64,000 nucleotides of DNA from Auricularia sp. M13 (Eukaryota; Basidiomycota; Agaricomycetes; Auriculariales; Auriculariaceae). The notes under the pieces are model-generated. The model saw only the letters and a program-made list of their open reading frames with translations. It was not told the origin of the DNA and did no database searches. Below are positions 10,433-21,138 of this stretch, in pieces; within the stretch, counting starts at the first letter, position 1; each line of letters starts with the position of its first letter. Made by a program: the position numbers and the translations under genes. Location: positions 5,394,001 through 5,458,000 of the forward strand of contig CM073193.1 of assembly GCA_037042915.1 (NCBI GenBank), in the 5' to 3' direction.

Positions 10433-12752
10433 GTAGTCTCTCGAAGGTTGAACGCTGATAGCCGCTGTCATCAAGCGTCCAATCCGGATTCATGCCACCA
10501 GACCGACGCTGCTAAGCTTTTTGAAGCACTTGGCGCGTGCCAGGGCCATGCAAAGGCAATCTCATAGCTGGAAACGCGGTGACACGGCGCGTCTGAGTCC
10601 CTTGTGCGATCAATTCGCGCACCTGTCCGCGCTATGCCGCACCTGCCGCACTTTCTGCACGTGTATCAACCTGACATTCACATCGGCAACTGCTGTTGAT
10701 TACTGTAGTGTATGCCTTTCTGTGAGCCACAAGGTCTGCACTAAATGGCAGCATTGTTTTGACGCTGTGACCTCACGTGCGAAGTCCTTCCGACGACACA
10801 TTCTTAGAGTCGGTTCCATCTTCAGCTACATCAGTTGGCTGCCTTCAAATCAAAGGCAGAAGTAAAGAGCTCCGAGACGACGTGGGGAAAAGGTTAGAGG
10901 GCAGGTACTAGGCAATCCTCAAAGTCAAGCACCGAAAGTGGCAACGGCCGACTGTCGAAGTTAGTCTCAGCTCCGTGTTGAGTCGGAGTTCAATCGTCTC
11001 TTGCCCTTCAACCCCCACCATCGCTTTGCGGTGCGGAGTCGCATCGGCGGCTCACGACGGCTCGTCACCCCGACAGCGGCAGGCATCATTTCGATGGCTG
11101 GATGTGACGCGGCTAAGTAAGCCTTGAAGTCTTCCTGTCCCCACAGTTCCCTACCTGAGTATATTGCAGGCGATGCGACTTTGCGGCGACTCCGAGATCT
11201 CAACCATTCCCCTCTGTACTGCTGTGGATGCTACTATTCCCGGTGGTGTCGGTCTGTTGGCAATAGGTACGCCGTGATGTCACTGCGCCCAACGCTGCTG
11301 TGCCTGACGCAGAGATGACCTCGCAATGTAGCACACAAGGTGCGCATATCTGTCGTATATATGAATGTGCACGAACTGACGTTGTTATACGTGTGTTGTA
11401 GGTGTCGCTTCGACGCGCTCTTTCGTTTCGGTATGTCACTTGTCTTGCAGTCCAACGCAATGTAACGTTTCTTTTCAGACTGCCCAACATGCTCGTGAAT
11501 TCGCGTACATATCATTTGACACCGTGAGCATAGCTATTCCCGCGCCACTCCCATCGTCGCACCCGAGCCCCGGCGTCTCGTCCACGCGCATTTATATGTA
11601 TCTACGCTATTCCTTGAATACAGTTAATTTTCACCGATATCATTTTCGCCGCGGGATCGGCAAGAAATTTCAGAACCTGAGCAGGAAAAGCACCAAAAGA
11701 ACAGCCAACAGCTAACGCGGTAGGACCTAGGACACTGGATTCAGAGCCCCGAAGAGCATACACTGGTCGTTCTATTGCGTACGAGCTCGCTCTGGAGCGA
11801 TGGTATAGCGCAATAAATCGGGGGCATGGGTCCTGGGGCGCGGACCGCTATGGAGGCTCCAGTCCGCCCCAGGGAGAAGACACGGTTTCCTGATGTGCAA
11901 TCGCCTGTGTTCAGCTACATGGCACCGGCAGACATGTCGAGGACCGCGGTCATCGCCCATTCCGTGCTTCGCAATCGTCCAAATGCGCTCCAGGCCTGCG
12001 TACACGCTCCGAATAAGCACAATCCAGATCAAGAGCAGCTGCCGCAGCACTCGAGTACGGAGACCAAAATGACCCTGGACGACACGTGGTCTTGCATCGT
12101 CTTTCGCACCGACGGCGCCAGGAATAACCGTGCACATATCCACGGCATCCAGCATACCAGCGTACAAGAGCATAGCCACGAGGGTATATTTAGGCGACTA
12201 GGAGGTATCTTGGAAATAGAGGTTCAGCAGAAGAAACGCACGCTGCGACGGCGACGCATGACTGCATCAGGCCGTCTAGATTGACCGGGGAGCCCTTGTG
12301 TTTTGATCTAGTGTCAGAGCGTGTAGCTATAGCCCTATATAGAAGGAGCATCGTGACGTTCATACCGAGCTCGGAGCACTGCGATCGGATCTGACATGTC
12401 GCGCAAGCCGTAACGAGCCAGGAACCAGGTCTTGAAGCCAAATAGCGAGAAACGGGGTTAAGCTTAACCCGCGCATATGCTCTGGATGCCAAGGAGGAAG
12501 AAAGGAGGAGGAGAAGGTCTTTCAGGCTCCGATGGTAACGTGTCATTCTCGTACCAAGGAAGCCGCCCCACTCCTTCAGGCTGGGTCGTCCATATCGTTG
12601 CGAGGCGCTCACATCCCGTGAAAGGAGGCTCTTCAAAACACAAAAAAGTGAGCTCGTTTCGCATAGCACCAAGTATTTATTAACAGTGCTGATTGCACGA
12701 AGAAATGAGCAAGAAGGCTCGCCCCGCCAGACCGGCAGTGCCGTGATGCGGG
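10433..12752. other. Intergenic; no supportable gene
   Basis: Several overlapping ORFs up to about 150 codons (for example near 11,772-12,284 on both strands) lack domains and consistent splicing. From about 12,350 the sequence is part of the segment duplicated at 60.1 kb and represents the 3' flank of gene A. Confidence 0.4.
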
Positions 12753-14101
12753 TTACCAGGCCGCGGCTGGTATGAATGCGCGAAAGCAGTCTACAATGAA
12801 CGACCTGAACCGGCCGTATGCCAGGAACCAGTCGTCTTCATCTGCAATCCGACTCTTCGAGTCTTGCGGGCCACTTGATGCCCCTGGAGCTGGATACGCG
12901 GCCGTAACGACAGGTGCTGAATGGCAAGATACCTCTTCGTCGGTCTTTCCTGTCCGCGCAGAAGGTGGCTCAGAGCATGTCGTCTCAGAGGCGTCCCGCA
13001 GGGCAGTGGAAGCATTGGAAAGGTACGCGAACGACCTCCTTGTAAGTATCAGTTCCCCAATCAAATTGATCACGCTGAACAGTACACACAGTTCTCTTTT
13101 CTCTTCGCGCTGATCTGAAGACGTTCCATCCTGCGTCGCGCAGACAGGAGGTTCGGGCGTTGATTCGCGAGCGAACTGCTGCGTATTTCTGCAAAAACGT
13201 GAGTATCAGAGTTTCTTTTGTAGTTGAATGCGCACGCGGCCATCTCGTCATCCTCCCAGTTGTCGTATTCACCATCCGATTTGCGCCACTGGAGGAGTCG
13301 GTCCTCGCGGGTCGTAGATTCCAGATCTCGACGCTCGCGCCACTCGGCCTCGATTCTGCAGCACTGCTGAGTGAGGTTGTCGCGCGCCGTGCTTCACTTA
13401 CGCAAGCAAGGCATCGATCTCGTCCTGGTGCGAACGAGGATCCGCAAACGGCTCATCCGCGCTGATGTCAAGCCACATCTGGTAGCACGGTCGCATGAAC
13501 GTCTCGGGAAAGTCCACGATGAAGGATCCCTCCTCAATGAGAGAAGGTGTCCAGGGCTCGCAGCCACTAGTATCGTATTCCGCCGTCTCCATCCTGGCCG
13601 TATCCCTCAGGTGCTCTCGATACACTTGCGTCTGATCGTCCTCGGAGCACTGAATTCCCGTCGGATTGTCGGTGTAGATTCGTGACACGATGCCCTCGAA
13701 CGCTTCTGTCGTGTGGATGTACGGATGATTGATCGGCAAAGGCTTTGAAACACCAATTGGACCACGACCTTCGGGATGATCTGTCTCCGGCGAAACTGGG
13801 AAGCAGGCCCATGTGTCTTTGGGAAAGCCAGAGCCCACCGGGAAGAAATGGAAGTACGTCGTTTCGGGCGGTTGCGAGAGCGACTGAAGAAGACTAAACG
13901 AGACTGGCTGACTCCTAGATACTGCTGACGCACAAATTGAACCATAACGAGGCGCTTGCGCGTCTTGACTCGGATGGCAGCCTCCTTGACCTTTGGGTCT
14001 TCCAAGCCTGCGAACGAAGCGACCGGGTCGAGCGCAACGACGACGAAGGCGCCGAAGAGCAGACGGTCTTTGCTAGGCTTGGGAAAATCGATGTATGACA
14101 T
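12753..14101 (-). CDS. Family A protein, copy A (unknown function)
   Basis: One of three paralogues in this window (with B at 17.3 kb and C at 61.9 kb). Exon 1 (14101-13934) begins MSYIDFPKPSKDRLLFGAF. A GTGCGT...CAG intron leads to exon 2 (13883-13402) with HFFPVGSGFP, a KPLP motif, EGIVSRIYTD and FPETFMRPCYQMWLDIS. Exon 3 (from 13355) carries IEAEWRERR followed by a charged GEYDNWEDDE stretch. The last exon ends at 12753 with RSFAYLSNAS and a C terminus DDWFLAYGRFRSF. Exon 3/4 borders are approximate. The start is chosen because all three copies begin M-[SA]-[YF]-IDFP. It is divergently paired with D1 at a 204-base spacing. No known domain recognised; the protein is soluble, acidic near the middle, and without a signal peptide. 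Confidence 0.75.
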
Positions 14102-14305
14102 GCGTACGGGGGAAGATGCGTCGATCTAGTGGATGGTCGCGCGTGGCGTTCTGGTTATGAACAAAAGCAGGTCGGAGGTTCAAACGGCGACGCTTCGTGG
14201 ACAGCCGGGTTAATGTAAACCCCCACCACGCTCGAAGCGACGGAATCAAGACTCTGGTTCCGGTCTAACCACAACCTCTCTTCCTTTCTCCTTCACATCG
14301 GCCGT
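14102..14305. promoter_or_regulatory. Bidirectional promoter A/D1
   Basis: 204 bases between two divergent starts. The block GTCGGAGGTTCAAACGGCGA (14171-14190) recurs in the equivalent spacer at 17.24 kb (inverted orientation) and 61.95 kb, making it the best candidate for a shared control element. Confidence 0.55.
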
Positions 14306-15354
14306 ATGGTTTCTGGCTCTGCTCGTCCTGCACCCCCGCGTGGCGGCAGCCAGGCCGTACTCCGTTCTCCCACTCCTGGCCAGCTGTGCTGCGCCCCAAT
14401 TTCTATTCAGAAGGCCTTACACCTGTTCGCCAAAGGTATCGCAGTCAGCCACTCGCTCGAGCTTTCAACACCTCCCCCGGTTTGGGAACCGGTCAATCCA
14501 GCGGACACTCGGCCCTGCATTTTTCTGCGGTCCACCCCAGAGGCAATCGAGGTCCTCCCCCTCGCAACGTTTCGGGGATCCGAGCCAGAAAGCTGGAACT
14601 TATTGCTCCAGGAGATCGTCGTCCCAATTGGAGCAAAGAACACTATCCGGCCCATTTTCCATGATCGTCCGGCTTTTCAGTCACACCCTGCATGGACGCA
14701 CAAGGGGGGCAACCCCACGTATATTATGCCACAGATAGTCATTCTACCCCGCGGCGCAAAATTGCACCGTCTTTCCGTGATCATCATGCGCACCACATTC
14801 GACGACCTGCAAACCCATTGCAAGAACATCGGGGAAAGGTTGCGAAACGCTCCGAAGGACGATATTCAGCGCATGATCACTTCCTTCCAGGTGCGTCACG
14901 CTCGCGATGGTCGTGCCGGCCTTCACCTGATACATGTTTTATTAGGCAAACCCGTATGGGGATCGATCATTGGCGTTGCGTCCTCCTACGCAAATTCAAC
15001 AGGACCCTCCAGTTCACGTTCACCTCGAGGTGGCCAAGCACACTTTCAATCCGTGCGCGACCCCCTTTGTCCCACGGGCTAATTTCTTTAAGATGGTGGG
15101 CCGCTTTGCGCCTTCAATGACGCGGAGTGTTTATCGTTTTGTAGACGTCGTTTCCAGACCTGGCAAATGCCTCGAACTGCGGTTCGACCATCGCGTTTAG
15201 CCCTCCTCCTTTCGTCTCCAGCTCCAGCACGCCGTCTATCCATCAGGTGCTGCAGGAAAACACGCCGCTGCCGATTTGTCGTTGCGGCGATAACTTGAGG
15301 TCGAAAAAGCCGTCGCGGTCGACTGATGACGACAAGGAGAACATGGATCCATGA
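14306..15354 (+). CDS. Family D protein, copy D1 (unknown function)
   Basis: Three exons: 14306-14890, 14946-15095, 15145-15354, all GT-AG and phase 0, giving 314 residues. Exon 1 carries PCIFLRSTPEAIEVLPLATF, SWNLL, VVPIGAKN, FHDRPAFQSHPAW and GNPTYIMPQIVILPRG. Exon 2 carries TFNPCATPFVPR. Exon 3 carries SFPDLANAS, a Ser-rich stretch, VLQENTPLP and a C-terminal DDDKENMDP. The exon structure is confirmed because D2 has the same three exons and the same motifs in the same order. The function is unknown; short conserved beta-like blocks suggest one globular domain followed by a disordered tail. It is transcribed divergently from A. Confidence 0.8.
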
Positions 15355-16119
15355 ACCTGTCCGGAAGTACTCACTCCTTCACTTACCCACTCTCGCTTAG
15401 CCTGCTGTAGCACATCTATGTAGCCGATTTGAAGCTCATGTATCCATGCTTCATGAATTGCACGGTGTTATGAACAACGTCAGAGTCAGACTTGGAGAAA
15501 GGCGATGGTTCAGAGATCATCGACACTCAAATATATACTGGATTGTATGAATAGACGAAATTTTCGCTCGATAGATCTACCGGCCTTCTTTTCTTGGAAT
15601 ACTCGACCGCGACGTCCTCGTTGACGGTCTCTTTTTTGACGACATCTGGGGTCCCATCGACGGCGACAGCGTAGCCGTACGCTGACCGCAAGGGCGCAGC
15701 GCGACGCGCACGGGATGGGCGGATGGCTTCTCCGCGTGAAAATTCCTGTTCGTTATAACCGATCACTCGCGGGTTTCAATTTTGCTTTCACTGGAAATGG
15801 CTGCTGACCGTCGTGCTAACCTTGAATGCGGCGACGTCTCCGTACGCACGGTCCACAAAAGCGGACAGTATGGCTAGGTCACCCCCCAATTCGATATGAA
15901 TACTAGCTACTATCACTTTCAATCGTAGTTTGCGACGAACGCTGAGCAGGCAGCGTAAGAAAGAGCCGTGTCAAGGGCGCCGCAGCGCTGCCAATCGCAG
16001 ACCACATCGTGCATTCCATAGATCATAGATACATGATGTCCTAGCTCGATACATAGTCGTGCTACATGTGGGTAATCAAAAGAGGGTAAGTGAGTGAAGG
16101 TGAAGTTTCGATAATAAGA
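15355..16119. other. Spacer between the two inverted gene pairs
   Basis: This is the axis of the inverted duplication, with 3' ends of D1 and D2 facing in. A 79-codon minus-strand ORF (15527-15766) has no recognisable feature. No extended palindrome is obvious by eye. Confidence 0.4.
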
Positions 16120-17124
16120 TCATAGGCGCATGTTTTCTTTGTCCTCTTTGTATGCCCCCAGCGCCGGCTTTCTGAGAACCACGTCGATCTCGCGAGGTCG
16201 CGTCGATAAAGGAGTGTTCTGCAAAGCCTGCAGGATCGAGGGTGCTTCAACGCTCGAAACCGATGACGAACTGGTGGTGGCACAAGCTGAGTCCGCAAAG
16301 TCCGGAAAAGAAAGCTGAAGAAGCAAAGTGAGATGGAAAAAAGGAAGAGGAAAGTCGCGCGTACAACATCCGACCGAGCGACCCCTGGGATGAACTTGGG
16401 AGCATTCGGATTGAGCGTACTCTTGGTCGGGCCATTCGCGACTTCCACACTTTCCTTGACAGAAGGACAGGTCGGAAACGTCTTTCTGCTCGGCTGGCTC
16501 TGAGGATTGACATGAGAACGACACGCAGAGCCCGAGGAAAATGTGATGTACTTCGTAAGATGTTAGCAACTCGATAAGTTCTTCCCGAGAGCCATTTTGC
16601 AGATTTTGTACAAGGGCCCATGAATAATTTTCGAGTTGGTCGACCATATCGGGATCCATGAAGGTGGGCACGCGGAGATCGCGAAGCGGTACATCAAACG
16701 GCAAAATCACAGTGCCGGGTACGATATATGACGGGTTGCCCTCTTGATGTTTCCAAGCCGGCTGCGTCTGGAAGGAAGGACGATCGTGGAAAATGTCTGG
16801 AAAGTTGTCGCCAATGGGAAGAACAAACGCTCGTTGCAATAGGTTCCAATTGTCGGGCGGCGCTCCTCCAAATGTCGATAATGGATATACGTGCAGTCCT
16901 ACTTCAGTTTCCCGGAGGAAAATGAAGGGCCGAGATCGTCCTGCGGTAAAAGGGGGCCATGTCGAGAAAGGAACGTCCGCAGACGCGGCGAGAAAACTGG
17001 CCAGCTGATGCATAACCATTTGGACCGAAATCGTGGCGCTGAACAGCTGGCCTCTCGTGAACTTGCGGTAGAACGGCCAGCCGCTGCCTTGCACAGGTGC
17101 TGCAAGAGCAGAGCCAGAGGCCAT
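16120..17124 (-). CDS. Family D protein, copy D2 (unknown function)
   Basis: Paralogue of D1. Exons 17124-16552, 16499-16365 and 16314-16120 give 300 residues. Matching blocks are RPFIFLRETEVGLHVYPL, NWNLLQRAFVLPIGDN, FHDRPSFQTQPAW, GNPSYIVPGTVILP, TLNPNAPKFIPG and SFPDFADSAC, with the terminal KEDKENMRL. The start at 17124 (MASGSALAAPVQ) is preferred over upstream in-frame Mets because it mirrors D1 and leaves the same ~200-base spacer to gene B. Function unknown. Confidence 0.8.
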   Translation of the reverse strand: MASGSALAAPVQGSGWPFYRKFTRGQLFSATISVQMVMHQLASFLAASADVPFSTWPPFTAGRSRPFIFLRETEVGLHVYPLSTFGGAPPDNWNLLQRAFVLPIGDNFPDIFHDRPSFQTQPAWKHQEGNPSYIVPGTVILPFDVPLRDLRVPTFMDPDMVDQLENYSWALVQNLQNGSREELIELLTSYEVHHIFLGLCVSFSCQSSEPAEQKDVSDLSFCQGKCGSREWPDQEYAQSECSQVHPRGRSVGCCTRDFPLPFFHLTLLLQLSFPDFADSACATTSSSSVSSVEAPSILQALQNTPLSTRPREIDVVLRKPALGAYKEDKENMRL

Positions 17125-17323
17125 GCCGGCGGGGGGAAAGAGGAAGAGGAAGAGAATAGGTGGTCGTACCGGAAGCAGACCGGCCGTTGTTCCGCCTCTC
17201 CGAACCGTGGTGGGGAAAGATTTTGTTCTGCACAGTCGCCGTTTCAACTCCGACCTTCGTTTGTTTCTCGAACACGACGCCACTCACCTCTTCCACCTGC
17301 ACAGTGAAGGCTGCCTTCGTCGC
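17125..17323. promoter_or_regulatory. Bidirectional promoter D2/B
   Basis: 199-base divergent spacer. It carries the shared element in inverted orientation: GTCGCCGTTTCAACTCCGAC (17235-17254), the complement of the block found in the A/D1 and C spacers. Confidence 0.55.
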
Positions 17324-18676
17324 ATGGCGTATATCGACTTTCCACGGCCGATGAGAGACCGTCCCCGCTATGGCACCATTGTCACGATCGCTCTCGACGC
17401 AGTGGCGTCGCTCGCAGGTCTGAACGACAAAGTGGCCGAAGAGGCGGCCTGCCGAATAGCTACTCGCAAATACCTTGCCATGGTCGATGTGGTGTGTCCT
17501 GCGTTCGTTTGTCATAGCTCAGCCAATCCCAAATATGCGTCAGGCGCTCCCAGGCGAACCAGGAACCACACGCTTTCAGTTTTATCCCGTTGGAGTTGGT
17601 CTCCCTACCCGTCCGGATAGTCAATGGGCATGTATCCCAATATTGCCCGCGACGCGTCATCCTGAGGAACGTCCGCCCATCCAACTCTCCAAAGCGTTGC
17701 CGATGGACAACGCATACGTGCACACGGGAGAACCGTTCGAAGGCGTGGTGTCACGCATATACACGGACAGTCCGTCGAACATCCAGTGCTCCGACGAAGA
17801 TCTTCGGCGGGTGCGTCTGCAGCGGTTGAGAGACGAGACCAGGAGGGTGTCTGTAGCATGCGTCAGCCGCAGCGGGCCACTGGCATCCTCATCCGGCGGG
17901 GATGAAGACCAATCCTTCAGGCCGCTATTCAGGACGTTCCTCCGGCCGTGCTACTATATGTGGCTCGAGGTTCGTGAAGACGAAACTTTTGCTGATCCTC
18001 GCGATCGCCAAGACGAGATCAACGAGTTGATCGCGTAAGTGGAGCAAAGGGCGCCGACGCCACAGCTGAACCATTCGTAGCTTAGAGTCCGAGTGGCGTG
18101 AGCGGCGAGGAGCAGAATACAGAGCGCGAGAGGAGCGACTTCTGCGTTGGCGTGAGGGGCTCGGCGACTACGACGACGTCGACGACGCTGCTCCGTTGGA
18201 TAATGAGTACGTATTCAGCTGCATGATGCAAGCCGCTACTCACCAATAACGATAGCAGGAACCGCGCTTTGGAGCCTTCTGGTGCAGAAAGTGTCGCCGA
18301 TGCACCACACGAGTGCGGCGCGGGGGTATCGCGTGGAGATGGACGAGGCGACTTGTGCGTCTTATCTGGAATCATCAACGAAAATGCACGGCTTACATTC
18401 GACAGGTCGTTTGCGAACCTTCCCATCGACCAAGACGATGCCGGCTGCAGCAGCTCATACTCGGCGCTGATGGCCTCGAGCTCGGAAATATGCATCTCCT
18501 GTGCGTCATCAGTATCGGACGCCTACGGAAGGACTTCTGCGCCTTCAAGGTCGCTAAATGAGCATGGCGTGCAAAGCTCGCACCAGATACCAGACAGCGA
18601 CGACGGTAATCAGATTGCTTGCGGCTTGAAGGCGTTCATGAACAGCTGCACGCGCGCGCTCATGTCAGCGGAGTAG
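17324..18676 (+). CDS. Family A protein, copy B (unknown function)
   Basis: Starts MAYIDFPRPMRDRPRYGT at 17324. Exon 1 ends before GTGTGT at about 17490. The next exon carries FQFYPVGVGLP, SKALPMDNAYVHTGEPFEG, SRIYTDSPSNIQC and FRTFLRPCYYMWLEV, and ends at about 18038. The third has LESEWRERR and the acidic DYDDVDD. The last ends at 18676 and carries RSFANLP. Compared with A and C, the C-terminal third is the most diverged. It is paired divergently with D2. Exon 3/4 borders are approximate. Confidence 0.75.
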
Positions 18677-18955
18677 CGCGACAAAGAGCTTACCATGAAA
18701 GCCAGCCTTATTTCGCCTCTCCTTGTGCTGCCCCTTTGTCAATATAGATAGAAAGAACGCGCTGCCACTTTGTTAATAGATGGAAAGAACGCGCTTTGAA
18801 ACGACGAACACATTCTGTGCCTGGTACAGCAAGTCTGCACGCAGCATCGAGGGTTGTCAAACGGGACATGATTCTGCTGGGAATCACATGAGCGAGAAAA
18901 TCGAGTTGCAGCGCGAACAGAGCGCGAATGGGCGTGGTCGATGATGAAGACGGCC
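18677..18955. other. Intergenic flank of the retrotransposon
   Basis: No gene seen. A short direct repeat occurs here: GAAAGAACGCGCT at about 18,750 and again about 35 bases later. The last five bases, CGGCC (18951-18955), are the left copy of the target duplication of the retrotransposon. Confidence 0.5.
18951..18955. repeat. Target-site duplication, left copy (CGGCC)
   Basis: Five bases next to the LTR, repeated exactly at 57775-57779. This is the usual size for Ty3-type integrases and shows that the two LTRs stem from one integration. Confidence 0.85.
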
Positions 18956-19253
18956 TGTAAGGACTATCTAGACCAGCTAGACAGTTACTTGCGGAATATA
19001 GGCTTGAATTTGGTCTTGATTCACTCGAGTCGTGAGTGGCAAGGTGTATCCGTGTTCAAGAAGTTAGGGAGCTCCTACTCCGAGCTCCCTCAGGTTAAAT
19101 ACATGTCTGGAGAGGCAGTGTACAAGGAATGACTTAGATCTAATGACTAGGACTTGACTCACTTATGACTCAGAAGCAGTGTTCAAGCGGATCAGTAAGC
19201 GGTGTAGACTGCGTCAATAGATACTATCTAATCAAATAAATACAATCGCTGCA
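18956..19253 (-). repeat. 3' LTR of the chromovirus
   Basis: 298 bases, TG...CA ends. By eye identical to the LTR at 57,477-57,774. It lies downstream of the terminal ORF on the minus strand. Confidence 0.93.
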
Positions 19254-19265
19254 TTCGCCCTCCTC
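19254..19265 (-). other. Polypurine tract
   Basis: On the minus strand the bases just before the 3' LTR read GAGGAGGGCGAA, a purine-rich run in the expected place for plus-strand DNA priming. Confidence 0.6.
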
Positions 19266-19315
19266 GGGAGCACAGATCCCGAAATAATTAAGGAAGTACA
19301 TCCAATTGAAGGTCT

Positions 19316-21068
19316 TTAGAAAGCGAACGGAAGTGTTGGCTCGACTAGCATGTACTCGTTGAGCGCGACGTCGACTGCACCGAGGTCTAGGTTCTGCAGA
19401 TCGTCGGTCACGCTGTGCGCGTACTCCGAGTTAGCGGGGACCAACGGCATGGGAGGATTCGAGGGAGGGATCCAGGTCGGTCCGGACTCGCCCTCCGGAA
19501 AGCCGGATGGCGTAAGGCGCACGTTTGCGGGGATGGCGTCAAGCACAGCGATGGGTTGATAGACGAGCACTTCGTCGCCGCGAACACGCGACGGACCCGT
19601 GATCGATGCGCTTTGATGTCCGTCCTCCGGAGGTCCAGCGACCTGGACGGCGGATACGGGAGGCAATCCCGTAGTCGGTTCCTGGTCAGTGACCGCGTCG
19701 CGCGGGCGAGGGGTAGGCGAGCGTGAGAAGTCCAACGGTGCGAGGACGGGGGAAGCGTCGGCCATTTCTTGGTCAGAATCGTAAAGTAGTACACCAATTC
19801 GCGGATGGGGCGTGTCGCGACGAGGAGTGGACTGACGGGGCAACGGTCGAACGAGCCGAGAGGGCGGATCCGGGCGAACAGTAAGAGGCGGACCGTTGAG
19901 ATCGTCGCGGCGCAGTGGTCGGCTGAAGCGCACGCGCCGTTCAGGACCGACATCGCGCCTGGGCTCGAGAGGGCCACGATTCATACCTACGCTTATGGTG
20001 AATAGGTAGAAATCAAAGAGAGTAGTCAAGTGCGCACGATGTTCGAAATGCCTTTCGCGACGATGGTCGCGCTGTTTGAACCGAGACGCAGGCTGCGCGG
20101 AGAACTTAATAGCCTTGAGCGTGGACTCCATCGTGTTTTTATGCGAGCGTTCGGCGGACGAATTGAAGTCCTTCAGGGTATCCACGAAAAGAGCGAACGT
20201 GTGAATGGACATCGTGTCCGCGGCCGGCGCGGACGATACGCCTTGGAGCGTGCGTAGTTCTCTGAGGTTGAGGATTTCACGATGCTGTTGCTGCATCGTC
20301 TTGGCTCGAAGAGGGTCGATGGCCGCCGGGTTGTAGTCACGGTACGTGTCGTAGAACGTCGGCGTGTCCTCCATAGGTGGATCGCCAGAGCCGGTGACGG
20401 CGCGGTCCATGAGTACGGCCCAGCGCACGCATTTGGAGAACGACGCGTCGTCGAGCATCGGCGGACGGGTGTGAAGCGAGGTAGAAGTCATAGTTGGAAA
20501 ATGAAGGCACAGGTAAGGGTGGCAATCGGGGGAACGGGGTTGGTATGCCGTAGCAGCCGTAACTGACAGCGGCTTAAATAGGAACGGTCCCTCGCAGGCA
20601 TGACCAACCAGTGGGAATAGATGAACTTTCTGACCATACGTTCCTTCCCGAACGGGGAAAATGGTCGAAATAGCTGCTATCACGCCGGTATCTTGCGGAG
20701 AATCCGGAATTTTGCCAAATTTCCTAATCGGGTTGATTCCTCGGGCATCGCAGAAGTCGTCGAAAGCCTGAAGTTGAGCTACTGTTCCATAATCCTCTTC
20801 AGTGGTGAGGCCATCTGACCATGAAACAAAGAAGATAGGCCTATTGTCCTTCCAGCGGTAACCAACTATCTCGTTCACCGTGGTTTCGAACGCGAGATCA
20901 CTGAGGTTTGCAACATCGGGCAATTGTCGTCCCGGGAAGAGCTTATCATCATTCTCAATGTATTCTCGGAGCAGACTGACGTGAAACGTTGGATGAATTC
21001 GACGCTTCTTAAGTTCGGGAGGTAGTTCCAAAGTATAAGAGGCGCCCGGCGTCACTTCTTTAACTACA
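19316..21068 (-). CDS. C-terminal part of the retrotransposon polyprotein: integrase end, chromodomain, extra ORF
   Basis: Continues the pol frame broken at 49,487. It opens with the integrase C-terminal barrel (LELPPELKKRRIHPTFHVSLL, with NDDKLFPGR), then a chromodomain-like segment (VNEIVGYRWKDNRPIFFVSW...DYGTVAQL). It then runs on without a stop into about 390 residues of unknown type. An internal ATG (20491) could start this part separately as MTSTSLHTRPPML. That tail is Pro/Arg-rich in its second half and has no env-like membrane segment. Whether it is made as part of the polyprotein or from its own start is open. Confidence 0.85.
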
Positions 21069-21138
21069 AGGGAAGCCTCCGCTTCGCTACGGTAGTACAT
21101 CAAGGCGTCGCGTGTATTGAAAAGAAACCCGTAATGAT

